Assembly: GCA_025451135.1 (NCBI GenBank)
Contig: JANWKW010000081.1
Span: forward strand, 1-15,050
DNA from: Vulcanimicrobiia bacterium
GTDB taxonomy: Bacteria > Vulcanimicrobiota > Vulcanimicrobiia > Vulcanimicrobiales > Vulcanimicrobiaceae
Length of the DNA: 15,050 bases
Direction: 5' to 3'
The translations under genes were made by a program, and so were the position numbers. The notes under the pieces are model-generated. The model did no database searches. It was not told the origin of the DNA and saw only the letters and a list, made by a program, of their open reading frames with translations. Of this stretch, positions 1 through 6,219 are shown in pieces; within the stretch, counting starts at the first letter, position 1; every line of letters starts with the position of its first letter.

Positions 1-14
1 CGCTCCTCACTAAT

Positions 15-43
15 TTGCACGAAATCATCTTTTCCTATATTAT
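15..43 (+). promoter_or_regulatory. Promoter of the H1-like gene
   Basis: A -35 box TTGCAC (15-20) and a -10 box TATTAT (38-43) are separated by 17 bases, in an AT-rich patch unlike the GC-rich surroundings. Transcription would start near 50 and leave a leader of about 60 bases before the H1-like gene. The overlapping TATATT at 36-41 could serve as the -10 instead. This is a match to the sigma-70 consensus read by eye. Confidence 0.5.
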
Positions 44-82
44 TCGCTCAAAGCGCCGCTAGTGCGCTGTCCACTGTAATCG

Positions 83-95
83 CCCCCCCGGGGGG
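83..95 (+). other. C7G6 tract just before the ribosome binding site
   Basis: Seven C (83-89) are followed directly by six G (90-95), five bases upstream of the GGAGGA ribosome binding site of the H1-like gene. The tract is self-complementary. In RNA the C-run could also pair with the purine-rich ribosome binding site. Whether it regulates translation cannot be told from sequence. Confidence 0.4.
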
Positions 96-110
96 ACGAT
101 GGAGGAATGA

Positions 111-539
111 ATGGACGACCTCATGACCAACGGCGCGACCGTCGCCGAAGAGAAGAAGAAACCGCGCAAGAAAGCGCGGCGTAAACCGGCGGCGAAAAAG
201 GCCGCCGCCAAGAAGCCCGCGGCCCGCAAAGCCGCTCGTAAACCCGCTGCCAAGAAAAAGGCTGCGAAGAAGTCCGGCGGACGCAAGAAGGCCGCCAAGA
301 AAGCCGCTCCGCGTAAGAAGGCCGCCAAGAAGGCCGGCGGACGCAAGAAGGCCGCGAAGAAGGCCGGCGGACGTAAGAAGGCCGCCAAGAAGGCCGGCGG
401 ACGCAAGAAAGCCGCGAAGAAGGCCGGCAGCCGTAAGAAGGCCGCCAAGAAAGCCGCTCCGCGCAAGAAGGCCGCTCCCCGCAAGAAAGCCGCCAAGAGA
501 AAAGCGGCTCCTCGCCGGAAGGCCGCCAAAAAGAAGTAG
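111..539 (+). CDS. Histone H1-like Lys/Ala-rich repeat protein
   Basis: This 142-residue, extremely basic protein is built almost only from Lys, Ala, Arg, Gly and Pro. A short acidic and polar start (residues 1-14) leads into a Lys/Arg-rich tail. Residues 51-120 are seven 10-residue units of the type AAKKAGGRKK, with SGGR, AAPR and AGSR variants in the middle. Such tails occur in bacterial H1-like proteins (chlamydial Hc1/Hc2 and similar AAKK-rich proteins) and bind nucleic acid without sequence specificity, so a nucleoid-compacting role is likely. The start is chosen from GGAGGA at 101-106, four bases before the ATG. A second in-frame ATG at 123 is too far from that site. The gene is a single transcription unit with its own promoter and terminator. 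Composition alone cannot exclude an RNA-binding or ribosome-associated role. Confidence 0.82.
   Translation: MDDLMTNGATVAEEKKKPRKKARRKPAAKKAAAKKPAARKAARKPAAKKKAAKKSGGRKKAAKKAAPRKKAAKKAGGRKKAAKKAGGRKKAAKKAGGRKKAAKKAGSRKKAAKKAAPRKKAAPRKKAAKRKAAPRRKAAKKK
261..470 (+). repeat. Seven tandem 30-bp repeats inside the H1-like gene
   Basis: Seven consecutive 30-base units each encode AAKK-xxxR-KK, where xxx is SGG, AAP, AGG (three times), AGS and AAP. The three central AGGR units are nearly identical in DNA and differ at a few third positions such as gcc/gcg and cgc/cgt. This pattern suggests recent copy-number change by slippage or unequal recombination. The low-complexity DNA also keeps the antisense frames open, producing spurious reading frames. 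Confidence 0.85.
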
Positions 540-562
540 GTCTCCGCGAGACATACGGAACG

Positions 563-591
563 GGGCGATCGCGAAAGCGGTCGCCCTTTTT
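563..591 (+). terminator. Intrinsic terminator after the H1-like gene
   Basis: A 10-bp stem (563-572 with 577-586, including one G-T wobble) closes on a GAAA tetraloop of the stable GNRA class and is followed by five T (587-591). It starts 24 bases after the H1-like stop codon. Read on the minus strand the hairpin has no T-run after it, so it probably does not stop the converging 597-1091 gene efficiently. Confidence 0.9.
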
Positions 592-596
592 GTTCT

Positions 597-1091
597 TTAT
601 CGCGGGACGGGAACGAGCTTGGACCCGCGCAGCGCGTACGTCTTCTTCACGCCGGTCACCACCACCAGGCGGTTCCCGACGACGCGCGCGGACCGCGTCG
701 GGTCGTCGTCGGAGCCGGCTCCGACCCACGCGACGAACGTGGCCGTGCCGCCCGCGACGTCGAAGACGTCGATCCACTGATCGAACATGGCGTTGGGGAA
801 ATCGCAGCCCAGCAAGACCGCTGCCTGGGTGCTCGCGTCGCCGCGCAGATGGCCGACGCTGACCGACCGGAACTGCACGTCGAGCCCCGAGTCGCCGGCT
901 TTGGTGCTCCAGCTGTAGATGCCGCGGCTCAGCGCGAACGCCGGCGGGCGCTCGTCGCCGATCGAACACGGCGGTGCCGGATAGCCGGCGAAGTTCTCGA
1001 AGTCGACCGGCGGCGCGGGCGAGGCCGCGCCGAGCAGAACGGCGCAGAGCGCGCCGAGGACGAGCCTACGCCGAGATGACCGCCGGGCCAT
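597..1091 (-). CDS. Small exported protein of unknown function
   Basis: I do not recognise the family of this 164-residue protein. It starts with an Arg-rich n-region (MARRSSRRR) and a hydrophobic stretch (10-23), followed by small residues and prolines, so it is probably exported through Sec and cleaved near residues 23-26. The mature part has two cysteines (42 and 96) that could form a disulfide. It contains alternating hydrophobic stretches suggestive of a small beta-rich domain, for example around 92-122 and 136-147. Its ATG lies 26 bases inside the end of the oppF-like gene, so it is probably translated from the same message. It is the last gene of the minus-strand run that starts at dxs or secG, and it converges on the H1-like gene. 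Whether it serves peptide uptake is unknown. Confidence 0.72.
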   Translation of the reverse strand: MARRSSRRRLVLGALCAVLLGAASPAPPVDFENFAGYPAPPCSIGDERPPAFALSRGIYSWSTKAGDSGLDVQFRSVSVGHLRGDASTQAAVLLGCDFPNAMFDQWIDVFDVAGGTATFVAWVGAGSDDDPTRSARVVGNRLVVVTGVKKTYALRGSKLVPVPR

Positions 1092-2127
1092 GGACGATGT
1101 CCGGCGCCTGGCCGCCGTGCTCCTCGACCCAATGACAGGCCGTGAAATGGCCGGGCGAATACTCGGCGAACGCCGGTTCCTCGACCGTGCAGCGTTCGAA
1201 CGCGATCGGACAGCGGGTGTGGAAGCGGCAGCCCGACGGCGGATTGACGGGCGACGGGATGTCGCCGGTCAGCACCACGCGCTTGCGCTGTCTCTGGGCG
1301 GCTGGATCCGGGATCGGGATCGCCGTCAGGAGCGCCTGCGTGTAGGGATGCGTCGGATGCTCGTAGAGGTCGTTGTTCTCGGCCAGCTCGACGATCTTCC
1401 CGACGTACATGACCGCGACGCGGGTCGAGATGTGCCGGACGATCGAGAGGTCGTGCGCGATGAACAGATAGGTCAGGCCGAGCTTCTCTTGCAGATCCTC
1501 GAGCAGGTTGATGACCTGCGCCTGGATCGATACGTCGAGCGCCGAGACCGGCTCGTCGCAGACGATGAACTTCGGATCGACCGCGAGCGCCCGGGCGATG
1601 CCGATGCGCTGGCGCTGACCTCCCGAGAACTCGTGCGGGTAGCGGTTGGCGTGGTACGGACGCAGGCCGACCAGCTTGAGCAGTTCTTGGACGCGCGCTT
1701 CGGCGGCCTTGCCGGTCGCGATATGGTGGATCTTGAGCGGCTCGCCGACGATGTCGCCGACCGTCATGCGCGGATTGAGCGACGCGTACGGATCCTGGAA
1801 GATGATCTGCATCTCCTTGCGGAGCTTGCGGACCTGCTGGCGCGTCATCTTGGTGACGTCGCGGCCTTCGAAGAGCACTTGGCCCTTGCTCACCGACAGC
1901 AGCTTGAGGATCAACCGCCCGATGGTCGTCTTGCCGGAGCCCGACTCGCCGACCAGCCCGAGCGTCTCGCCCGGCTCGATCGAGAAGTTGACGCCGTCGA
2001 CGGCTTTGACGTCGCCGACGTGCCGCGAGAGCAGCCCGGCGTGGATCGGGAAGTACTTGTAGAGGTCGCGGACCTCCAGCAGCGGCGGGGTCGCTGCGTC
2101 GACCGGCTGGGTCACTTCTTCGGCCAT
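1066..2127 (-). CDS. oppF: Oligopeptide/dipeptide ABC transporter ATPase (OppF/DppF type)
   Basis: This 353-residue cytoplasmic ATPase should power a peptide or nickel-type importer as a heterodimer with the OppD-like protein. All motifs are intact: Walker A GESGSGKT (60-67), Q-loop Gln111 in FQDPYASLNPR, signature FSGGQRQR (167-174), Walker B FIVCDE (187-192) and switch His225 in AHDLS. The C-terminal extension typical of the Opp/Dpp family follows HPYTQALL. It carries the cysteine set C300, C306, C313 and C331 that in relatives can hold an iron-sulfur cluster. The TIIGR-like region and KYFPI start point to the F rather than the D subunit. The start lies 3 bases after the oppD-like stop. Neither permeases nor a binding protein are encoded here, so the substrate (peptide, dipeptide, nickel or other) cannot be named. 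Confidence 0.93.
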   Translation of the reverse strand: MAEEVTQPVDAATPPLLEVRDLYKYFPIHAGLLSRHVGDVKAVDGVNFSIEPGETLGLVGESGSGKTTIGRLILKLLSVSKGQVLFEGRDVTKMTRQQVRKLRKEMQIIFQDPYASLNPRMTVGDIVGEPLKIHHIATGKAAEARVQELLKLVGLRPYHANRYPHEFSGGQRQRIGIARALAVDPKFIVCDEPVSALDVSIQAQVINLLEDLQEKLGLTYLFIAHDLSIVRHISTRVAVMYVGKIVELAENNDLYEHPTHPYTQALLTAIPIPDPAAQRQRKRVVLTGDIPSPVNPPSGCRFHTRCPIAFERCTVEEPAFAEYSPGHFTACHWVEEHGGQAPDIVHGPAVISA

Positions 2128-2130
2128 GTG

Positions 2131-3171
2131 CTAGAGCGTCTCCGGCGGCGGGGCGACGACGGTCGCGGGCGACGCGACCACTGCGGTGGCGGGGCGCTGG
2201 TCCTTCGAACGGTCATCGTAGAGCCAGCAGCGCGCGGTGTGGCCTTCGCCGAACGCGTAGACCGGGACGGGTTCGTCGCAGATCGGCATGCGGTAGTCGC
2301 ACCGCGGCGCGAACGCGCAGCCGGGCGGCAAGTGCAGCAGGTTCGGCGGCTGGCCTTTGATCGGTTCGAGCCGGCGGCGGTCGCGTTCGTCCAGGCGCGG
2401 CAGCGAGGCCAGCAGGCCTTGCGTGTACGGCATCTTGGGCGATTCGAAGATCTGCTCGGCGGTGCCGTATTCGACCACGTTGCCGCCGTACATCACCAGC
2501 ACGTCCTTGCAGGTCTCGGCGACCACGCCCAAGTCGTGGGTGATCAGGATGATGGCCGTTCCCGTCTCGGCCTGCATCTCGTTCATCAGTTCGAGGATCT
2601 GGGCCTGGATCGTGACGTCGAGCGCGGTCGTCGGCTCGTCGGCGATCAGCAGTTGCGGGTCGCACGAGAGCGCCATCGCGATCATCACGCGCTGCCGCAT
2701 GCCGCCGGAGAACTGATGCGGGTAGTCCTTGTAGCGCGATTCCGGCGACGGGATGCGCACCTTCTTCAGCATCTCGATCGTCTTCTCGCGGGCCTCGCTC
2801 TTGTTCAAGCCGAGGTGCAGGCGGATGCCTTCGGCGATCTGCTCGCCGATCGTGAGCACCGGATTGAGCGAGGTCATCGGATCCTGGAAGATCATCGCGA
2901 TCTTATGACCGCGGATCTTCCGCATCTCCGGCTCGCTGAGCTTCATCAGGTCGGCGCCGTCGAAGAAGATCCCGTCGGAGCTGACGCTGGCGTTGCCCGA
3001 GAGCAGCCGCATGATCGAGAGCGACGTGACCGATTTTCCGGAGCCCGATTCGCCGACGATGCCGAGCGTCTGCCCGGCGTCGAGCTGAAACGTGAGCCCG
3101 CTGACGGCCGTCACCGGGCCGTCCTCGGTGCGAAACGTGGTGCGCAGGTTCCGGACGTCGAGCAGGGCCAT
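2131..3171 (-). CDS. oppD: Oligopeptide/dipeptide ABC transporter ATPase (OppD/DppD type)
   Basis: This 346-residue protein is the partner ATPase of the OppF-like one. The motifs are Walker A GESGSGKS (40-47), Q-loop Gln96 in FQDPMTSLNP, signature FSGGMRQR (154-161), Walker B LLIADE (174-179) and switch His212 in THDLG. GGMRQRVMIAMAL is characteristic of D-type subunits. The C-terminal family domain contains PYTQGLL and cysteines C285, C291, C298 and C315. An extra tail (about 326-346), rich in Ala, Val and Pro, goes beyond the usual family end and may be disordered. The gene begins 13 bases after the secG stop. Its own ribosome binding site is weak (AGGA about 12 bases upstream), which fits coupled translation. 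Confidence 0.93.
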   Translation of the reverse strand: MALLDVRNLRTTFRTEDGPVTAVSGLTFQLDAGQTLGIVGESGSGKSVTSLSIMRLLSGNASVSSDGIFFDGADLMKLSEPEMRKIRGHKIAMIFQDPMTSLNPVLTIGEQIAEGIRLHLGLNKSEAREKTIEMLKKVRIPSPESRYKDYPHQFSGGMRQRVMIAMALSCDPQLLIADEPTTALDVTIQAQILELMNEMQAETGTAIILITHDLGVVAETCKDVLVMYGGNVVEYGTAEQIFESPKMPYTQGLLASLPRLDERDRRRLEPIKGQPPNLLHLPPGCAFAPRCDYRMPICDEPVPVYAFGEGHTARCWLYDDRSKDQRPATAVVASPATVVAPPPETL

Positions 3172-3184
3172 CCGCGAGGCCGTC

Positions 3185-3535
3185 CTAGATACCGGTCAGC
3201 GACAGGATGACGAACGCGACGACGAACACGCCGGCGACGAACCCGGTCAGACGCTTGAGCTGTTCTTCCGCGCCCGGGCGGCCTTTGTAGGCCGACTCGA
3301 CGCGTCCGCCGATCGAGCCCGAGAGCCCCTCTTGCTTGGTCGTCTGGACCGCGAGCAGGACGATCAGGGCGACGGCTGCGACGATGCCGATCCCCGCGAT
3401 GGTGTGCGTCAGCCAGCCGGCGTGCAGTTGGAACCACGACAGCGACTGAACCGCCGCCGGCGCGGCCGGAGCGGTCGTGGCGATCGTCACGGGTTTGATG
3501 GGAGCGGCGGCCGCGGCGAGCATAACGGACATCAC
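3185..3535 (-). CDS. secG: Protein translocase subunit SecG
   Basis: SecG is the small two-helix membrane subunit that helps SecYEG and SecA move proteins across the inner membrane. Here it has 116 residues with helices at about 44-64 and 98-114. Between them lies the family's short loop with GLSGSIGG (69-77) and GRPGAEEQLKRLT (85-97). The N-terminus (1-40) is longer than usual and rich in Ala, Pro and Thr. I chose the GTG at 3535 because AGGAGA (3552-3547) lies 11 bases upstream. The ATG codons at 3532 and 3523 are possible alternatives, and the last would shorten the protein by only four residues. It lies 42 bases after the dxs stop and leads directly into the oppD-like gene. Confidence 0.85.
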   Translation of the reverse strand: MMSVMLAAAAAPIKPVTIATTAPAAPAAVQSLSWFQLHAGWLTHTIAGIGIVAAVALIVLLAVQTTKQEGLSGSIGGRVESAYKGRPGAEEQLKRLTGFVAGVFVVAFVILSLTGI

Positions 3536-3571
3536 GATGACGGGGTTCTCCTAGTCAGCAAAAACGCGGGG

Positions 3572-3600
3572 ATTGTATCACGGACGGGCGGGAGCCACAA
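3572..3600 (-). promoter_or_regulatory. Promoter of secG and the opp genes
   Basis: On the minus strand, TTGTGG (3600-3595) is followed after 17 bases by TACAAT (3577-3572). The TG of an extended -10 (TGnTACAAT) overlaps the dxs stop codon TGA. Transcription would start near 3565 and leave about 30 bases before secG, including its AGGAGA. The -10 is strong and the -35 weak. It would allow secG and downstream genes to be expressed independently of dxs. Confidence 0.5.
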
Positions 3601-5494
3601 GCGCGCGAGCGACCCGTTCCGCCAAGCCGTCGGCGGTCAGACCGATCTGCGCCCGCTGCTTCGCCTGAGCACCGTGCTGGACCAGCTCGTCCGGGACGCC
3701 GATCCGCTCGACGGCCACGGGGAGCCCCCGGTCCGACACCACCTCTACGACCGCCGAACCGAAGCCGCCTGCGAGGGCGTGCTCTTCTAAGGTAAGGAGC
3801 CGGGAATGGGTGGCTGCCAAGCGCTCGATCAGGGCCGCGTCCACGGGCTTCGCGAAGCGGGCGTTCACGACCGTCGGCAGGCTCGGGAGTGCGGGCGGGC
3901 CCCACTCGCCGCTGGCAAGCAGATCGTAGGCATCGAGGGCCACGTCGACCGTGTTGCCGAGCGCCAGGATCGCCACCCCCGAACCCTCGCGCAGGACCTC
4001 GGCTCGCCCGGCCTCGATCGGCGCCACCGGGTCGTGGTGCCGGCCCGAGGTCGAACCGCGCGGGTACCGGATCGCCGCCGGTCCGTCTAAGCCGAGCGCG
4101 TACTCGAGCATCGGCAAGAGTTCGGTCTCGTCGCGCGGCGCCAGCACGGTCATGTTCGGGAGCGTGCGCAAGTAGGCGATGTCGTACAGGCCCATGTGCG
4201 TCGGACCGTCGTCGCCGACGAAGCCCGCCCGGTCGATGCAGAAGACCACCGGCAGATCCTGCACGCAGACGTCGTGCACGATCTGGTCGTAGGCGCGCTG
4301 CAGGAACGTCGAGTAGATCGCGCAGACCGGCCGCAAGCCGGCCGCGGCGGCGCCCGCCGCGAAGCAGACCGCATGCGCCTCGGCGATGCCGACGTCGTGG
4401 TAGCGGTGCGGGAACGTCTTCGCGAAGGCCGAGAGCTTGGTGCCGTCCGGCATCGCCGCGGTGATGCCGATCACGCGCGGGTCGCGCGCGGCGACCACGT
4501 TCATCGCCGCCCCGAACGCATCCGAAAAGGTCGTCGCGCCGGTGCGCGCTTCGAGCTTGCCGTTCTCCACGTCGAACGCGCCGACGCCGTGGAACGTGCG
4601 GGCGTCGTGCTCGGCCGGTTCGTAGCCCTTGCCCTTGACGGTGCGCACGTGCAGCAAGACCGGGCCGCCGACGTGCTTGGCCGTCTGGAGCGCGTCGATC
4701 AAGGCGTCGAGGTTGTGTCCGTCGACCGGGCCGACATAGCGGAAGCCGAGCTCTTCGAAGATCACCGCCGTCTTCTCGGCCGGCGAGACGAAGCGCATGG
4801 CGGCCACCTCGGCCGTCTCGAACGCCTTCTTGGCGGTCCCGCCGAACGGCAGGCGGTCGAGCACGTCCTTGGCCTTCTCGCGCGCGAAGTTGGCGAACGG
4901 CTTGCTGCGCAGCACCGAGAGATACGACGCGATCGACCCCACGTTCGGAGCGATCGACATCTCGTTGTCGTTGAGCACGACGATCAGGTTGCTCGGCAGC
5001 GCGCCCGCGTTGTTGAGCGCTTCGTAGGCGAGGCCGCCGGTCAGCGCGCCGTCGCCGAGGACCGCCACGATCGTCTCGTCGCCCCCGCGCAGGTCGCGGG
5101 CGACCGCCATGCCGAGCGCCGCCGAGACCGACGTCGAGGCGTGACCCGCGCCGAAGCAGTCGTACGGCGACTCGGAGCGCATCGCGAATCCGGAGAGACC
5201 GCCCTCTTGGCGCAGGGTCGAGAAGCGATCCGCCCGGCCGGTCAGGATCTTGTGCACGTAGGCCTGATGGCTGACGTCCCAGACGATCTTGTCGCGCGGT
5301 GCGTCGAGGACGCGATGGAGCGCGATGGTCAGCTCGACCACGCCCAGGTTCGGCGCCAGGTGGCCGCCGTTGCGGGCGCAGGTCACCACCAGCAGGTCGC
5401 GGATCTCGCGTGCCAGGCCGTCCAACTCGGAACGGGAGAGCGTCTTGAGGTCCGCCGGCGAAGCGACGCGTTCGAGGATCATATGCTTGGCCAT
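3578..5494 (-). CDS. dxs: 1-deoxy-D-xylulose-5-phosphate synthase
   Basis: DXS is a cytoplasmic thiamine-diphosphate enzyme that condenses pyruvate and glyceraldehyde 3-phosphate in the first step of the MEP isoprenoid pathway. It feeds undecaprenyl phosphate, quinones and carotenoids. At 638 residues the length is normal. Features in order: GGHLAPNLGVVEL with His45, DVSHQAYVHK with His76, ThDP/Mg site GDG (148-150) through NDN (175-177), EMSIAPNVG, the catalytic Glu372 in DVGIAEAHAV, and DRAGFVGDDGPTH (421-433). The C-terminal transketolase domain runs from about 500 to 630. The usual AEQHAV motif reads AEAHAV here (Ala373), and the usual DVGHQ reads DVSHQ. The ATG has no strong ribosome binding site. 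A second ATG four codons in is a less likely start. The gene is divergent from the PAP2-like gene. Confidence 0.97.
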   Translation of the reverse strand: MAKHMILERVASPADLKTLSRSELDGLAREIRDLLVVTCARNGGHLAPNLGVVELTIALHRVLDAPRDKIVWDVSHQAYVHKILTGRADRFSTLRQEGGLSGFAMRSESPYDCFGAGHASTSVSAALGMAVARDLRGGDETIVAVLGDGALTGGLAYEALNNAGALPSNLIVVLNDNEMSIAPNVGSIASYLSVLRSKPFANFAREKAKDVLDRLPFGGTAKKAFETAEVAAMRFVSPAEKTAVIFEELGFRYVGPVDGHNLDALIDALQTAKHVGGPVLLHVRTVKGKGYEPAEHDARTFHGVGAFDVENGKLEARTGATTFSDAFGAAMNVVAARDPRVIGITAAMPDGTKLSAFAKTFPHRYHDVGIAEAHAVCFAAGAAAAGLRPVCAIYSTFLQRAYDQIVHDVCVQDLPVVFCIDRAGFVGDDGPTHMGLYDIAYLRTLPNMTVLAPRDETELLPMLEYALGLDGPAAIRYPRGSTSGRHHDPVAPIEAGRAEVLREGSGVAILALGNTVDVALDAYDLLASGEWGPPALPSLPTVVNARFAKPVDAALIERLAATHSRLLTLEEHALAGGFGSAVVEVVSDRGLPVAVERIGVPDELVQHGAQAKQRAQIGLTADGLAERVARALVAPARP

Positions 5495-5558
5495 CTTCTA
5501 CCCTAACGGATGACGAACCCGGCAGGATTCGCGTGACGCCAACCTGAGAATATGCGGG
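5495..5558. promoter_or_regulatory. Divergent promoter region between dxs and the PAP2-like gene
   Basis: These 64 bases must hold the start signals of two divergent genes. No strong sigma-70 pair is visible. Toward dxs the best guess is TTGGCG (5542-5537) without a good -10. Toward the PAP2-like gene, GAATAT at 5548-5553 sits where a -10 would give a nearly leaderless transcript. No operator-like inverted repeat was found. Confidence 0.3.
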
Positions 5559-6203
5559 GTGCTGGAGCCGCTGCCGCCGATCATCCCGATCAAGAACGTC
5601 AAGGTCTGGCGCGATCTCGCCAAGATCATCTCCACCGTCTTCAACCCGTTCCTGACCGCGCTCGCGCTGTTCGTGATCCTGGCCCACGCGGCGCCGGGCG
5701 GCACCTTCGCCTTCTGGAAGCTGCTCTTCGTCTCGACCTTCTTCACGTCGCTCGGGCCGATGATCTACGTCTTCTGGCTCTACGGGAGCGACCGGATCTC
5801 GGATCTGGACATGTCGGTCCGGCACGAGCGCGAGGCCGTGTTCGGCGTCTTCGTGGTCTTCTATCTGCTCGGGACCGTGACGCTCTACCTCATGCACGCG
5901 CCGCGCATCATCACGGCCGCCATGGCCGGCTACACGCTCTCTACCATCGTCGTGCAGTACATCACGCGCTACTGGAAGATCAGCACGCACGCCCTCGGCA
6001 TCACCGCGCCGCTGATCGCGCTCACGATCCTCTACGGGCGGCAGACGCTTCCGTTCCTCGTCCTGGTCCCGATGGTCGGCTGGGCGCGCATCTACCTCAA
6101 GGCGCACACGCTCGCACAGGTCATCGCCGGCGCGCTCCTAGCGACCGCCTCCACGATCGGCTTCTTCCAACTCTTCCACGTGCCGTTCGCGCCCCTGTTC
6201 TAG
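5559..6203 (+). CDS. PAP2-like membrane phosphatase
   Basis: This 214-residue integral membrane protein has about five or six hydrophobic segments (roughly 24-44, 53-74, 93-113, 117-136, 144-172 and 185-205). It looks like a divergent type 2 phosphatidic acid phosphatase: a KISTHALG stretch (K140, H144) replaces the classical PSGH motif, and WARIYLKAHTLAQV (R177, H183) corresponds to the SRxxxxxHxxxD motif. SDLDMSVRHERE (81-92) supplies the first conserved basic motif. Members remove phosphate from lipid phosphates, and undecaprenyl diphosphate is an attractive guess beside dxs, but the substrate is inferred only. The start is GTG with no recognisable ribosome binding site and no better in-frame codon upstream. 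It converges on the 6220-6864 gene with a 16-base gap. Confidence 0.75.
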   Translation: MLEPLPPIIPIKNVKVWRDLAKIISTVFNPFLTALALFVILAHAAPGGTFAFWKLLFVSTFFTSLGPMIYVFWLYGSDRISDLDMSVRHEREAVFGVFVVFYLLGTVTLYLMHAPRIITAAMAGYTLSTIVVQYITRYWKISTHALGITAPLIALTILYGRQTLPFLVLVPMVGWARIYLKAHTLAQVIAGALLATASTIGFFQLFHVPFAPLF

Positions 6204-6219
6204 GGCCGCTCCTAGGGCG

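Noticed and set aside
48..554. Leucine/glycine- or phenylalanine/alanine-repeat proteins antisense to the H1-like gene
   Set aside because: They are the complement of the Lys/Ala repeats. The plus-strand frame has the promoter, ribosome binding site and terminator.
2355..2380. A GGTTCGA-like tRNA T-arm motif
   Set aside because: It lies inside oppD and no acceptor stem, anticodon arm or cloverleaf can be drawn around it.
1090..3210. A 706-codon open frame on the plus strand opposite the opp genes
   Set aside because: It is antisense to two ATPases with complete motifs, rich in Arg/Asp/Leu as expected of GC-rich shadow frames, and shows no domain or ribosome binding site.
3555..6107. An 850-codon minus-strand frame across dxs and the PAP2-like gene
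   Set aside because: It runs out of frame through dxs and antisense through the PAP2-like gene, with low-complexity Arg-rich translation.
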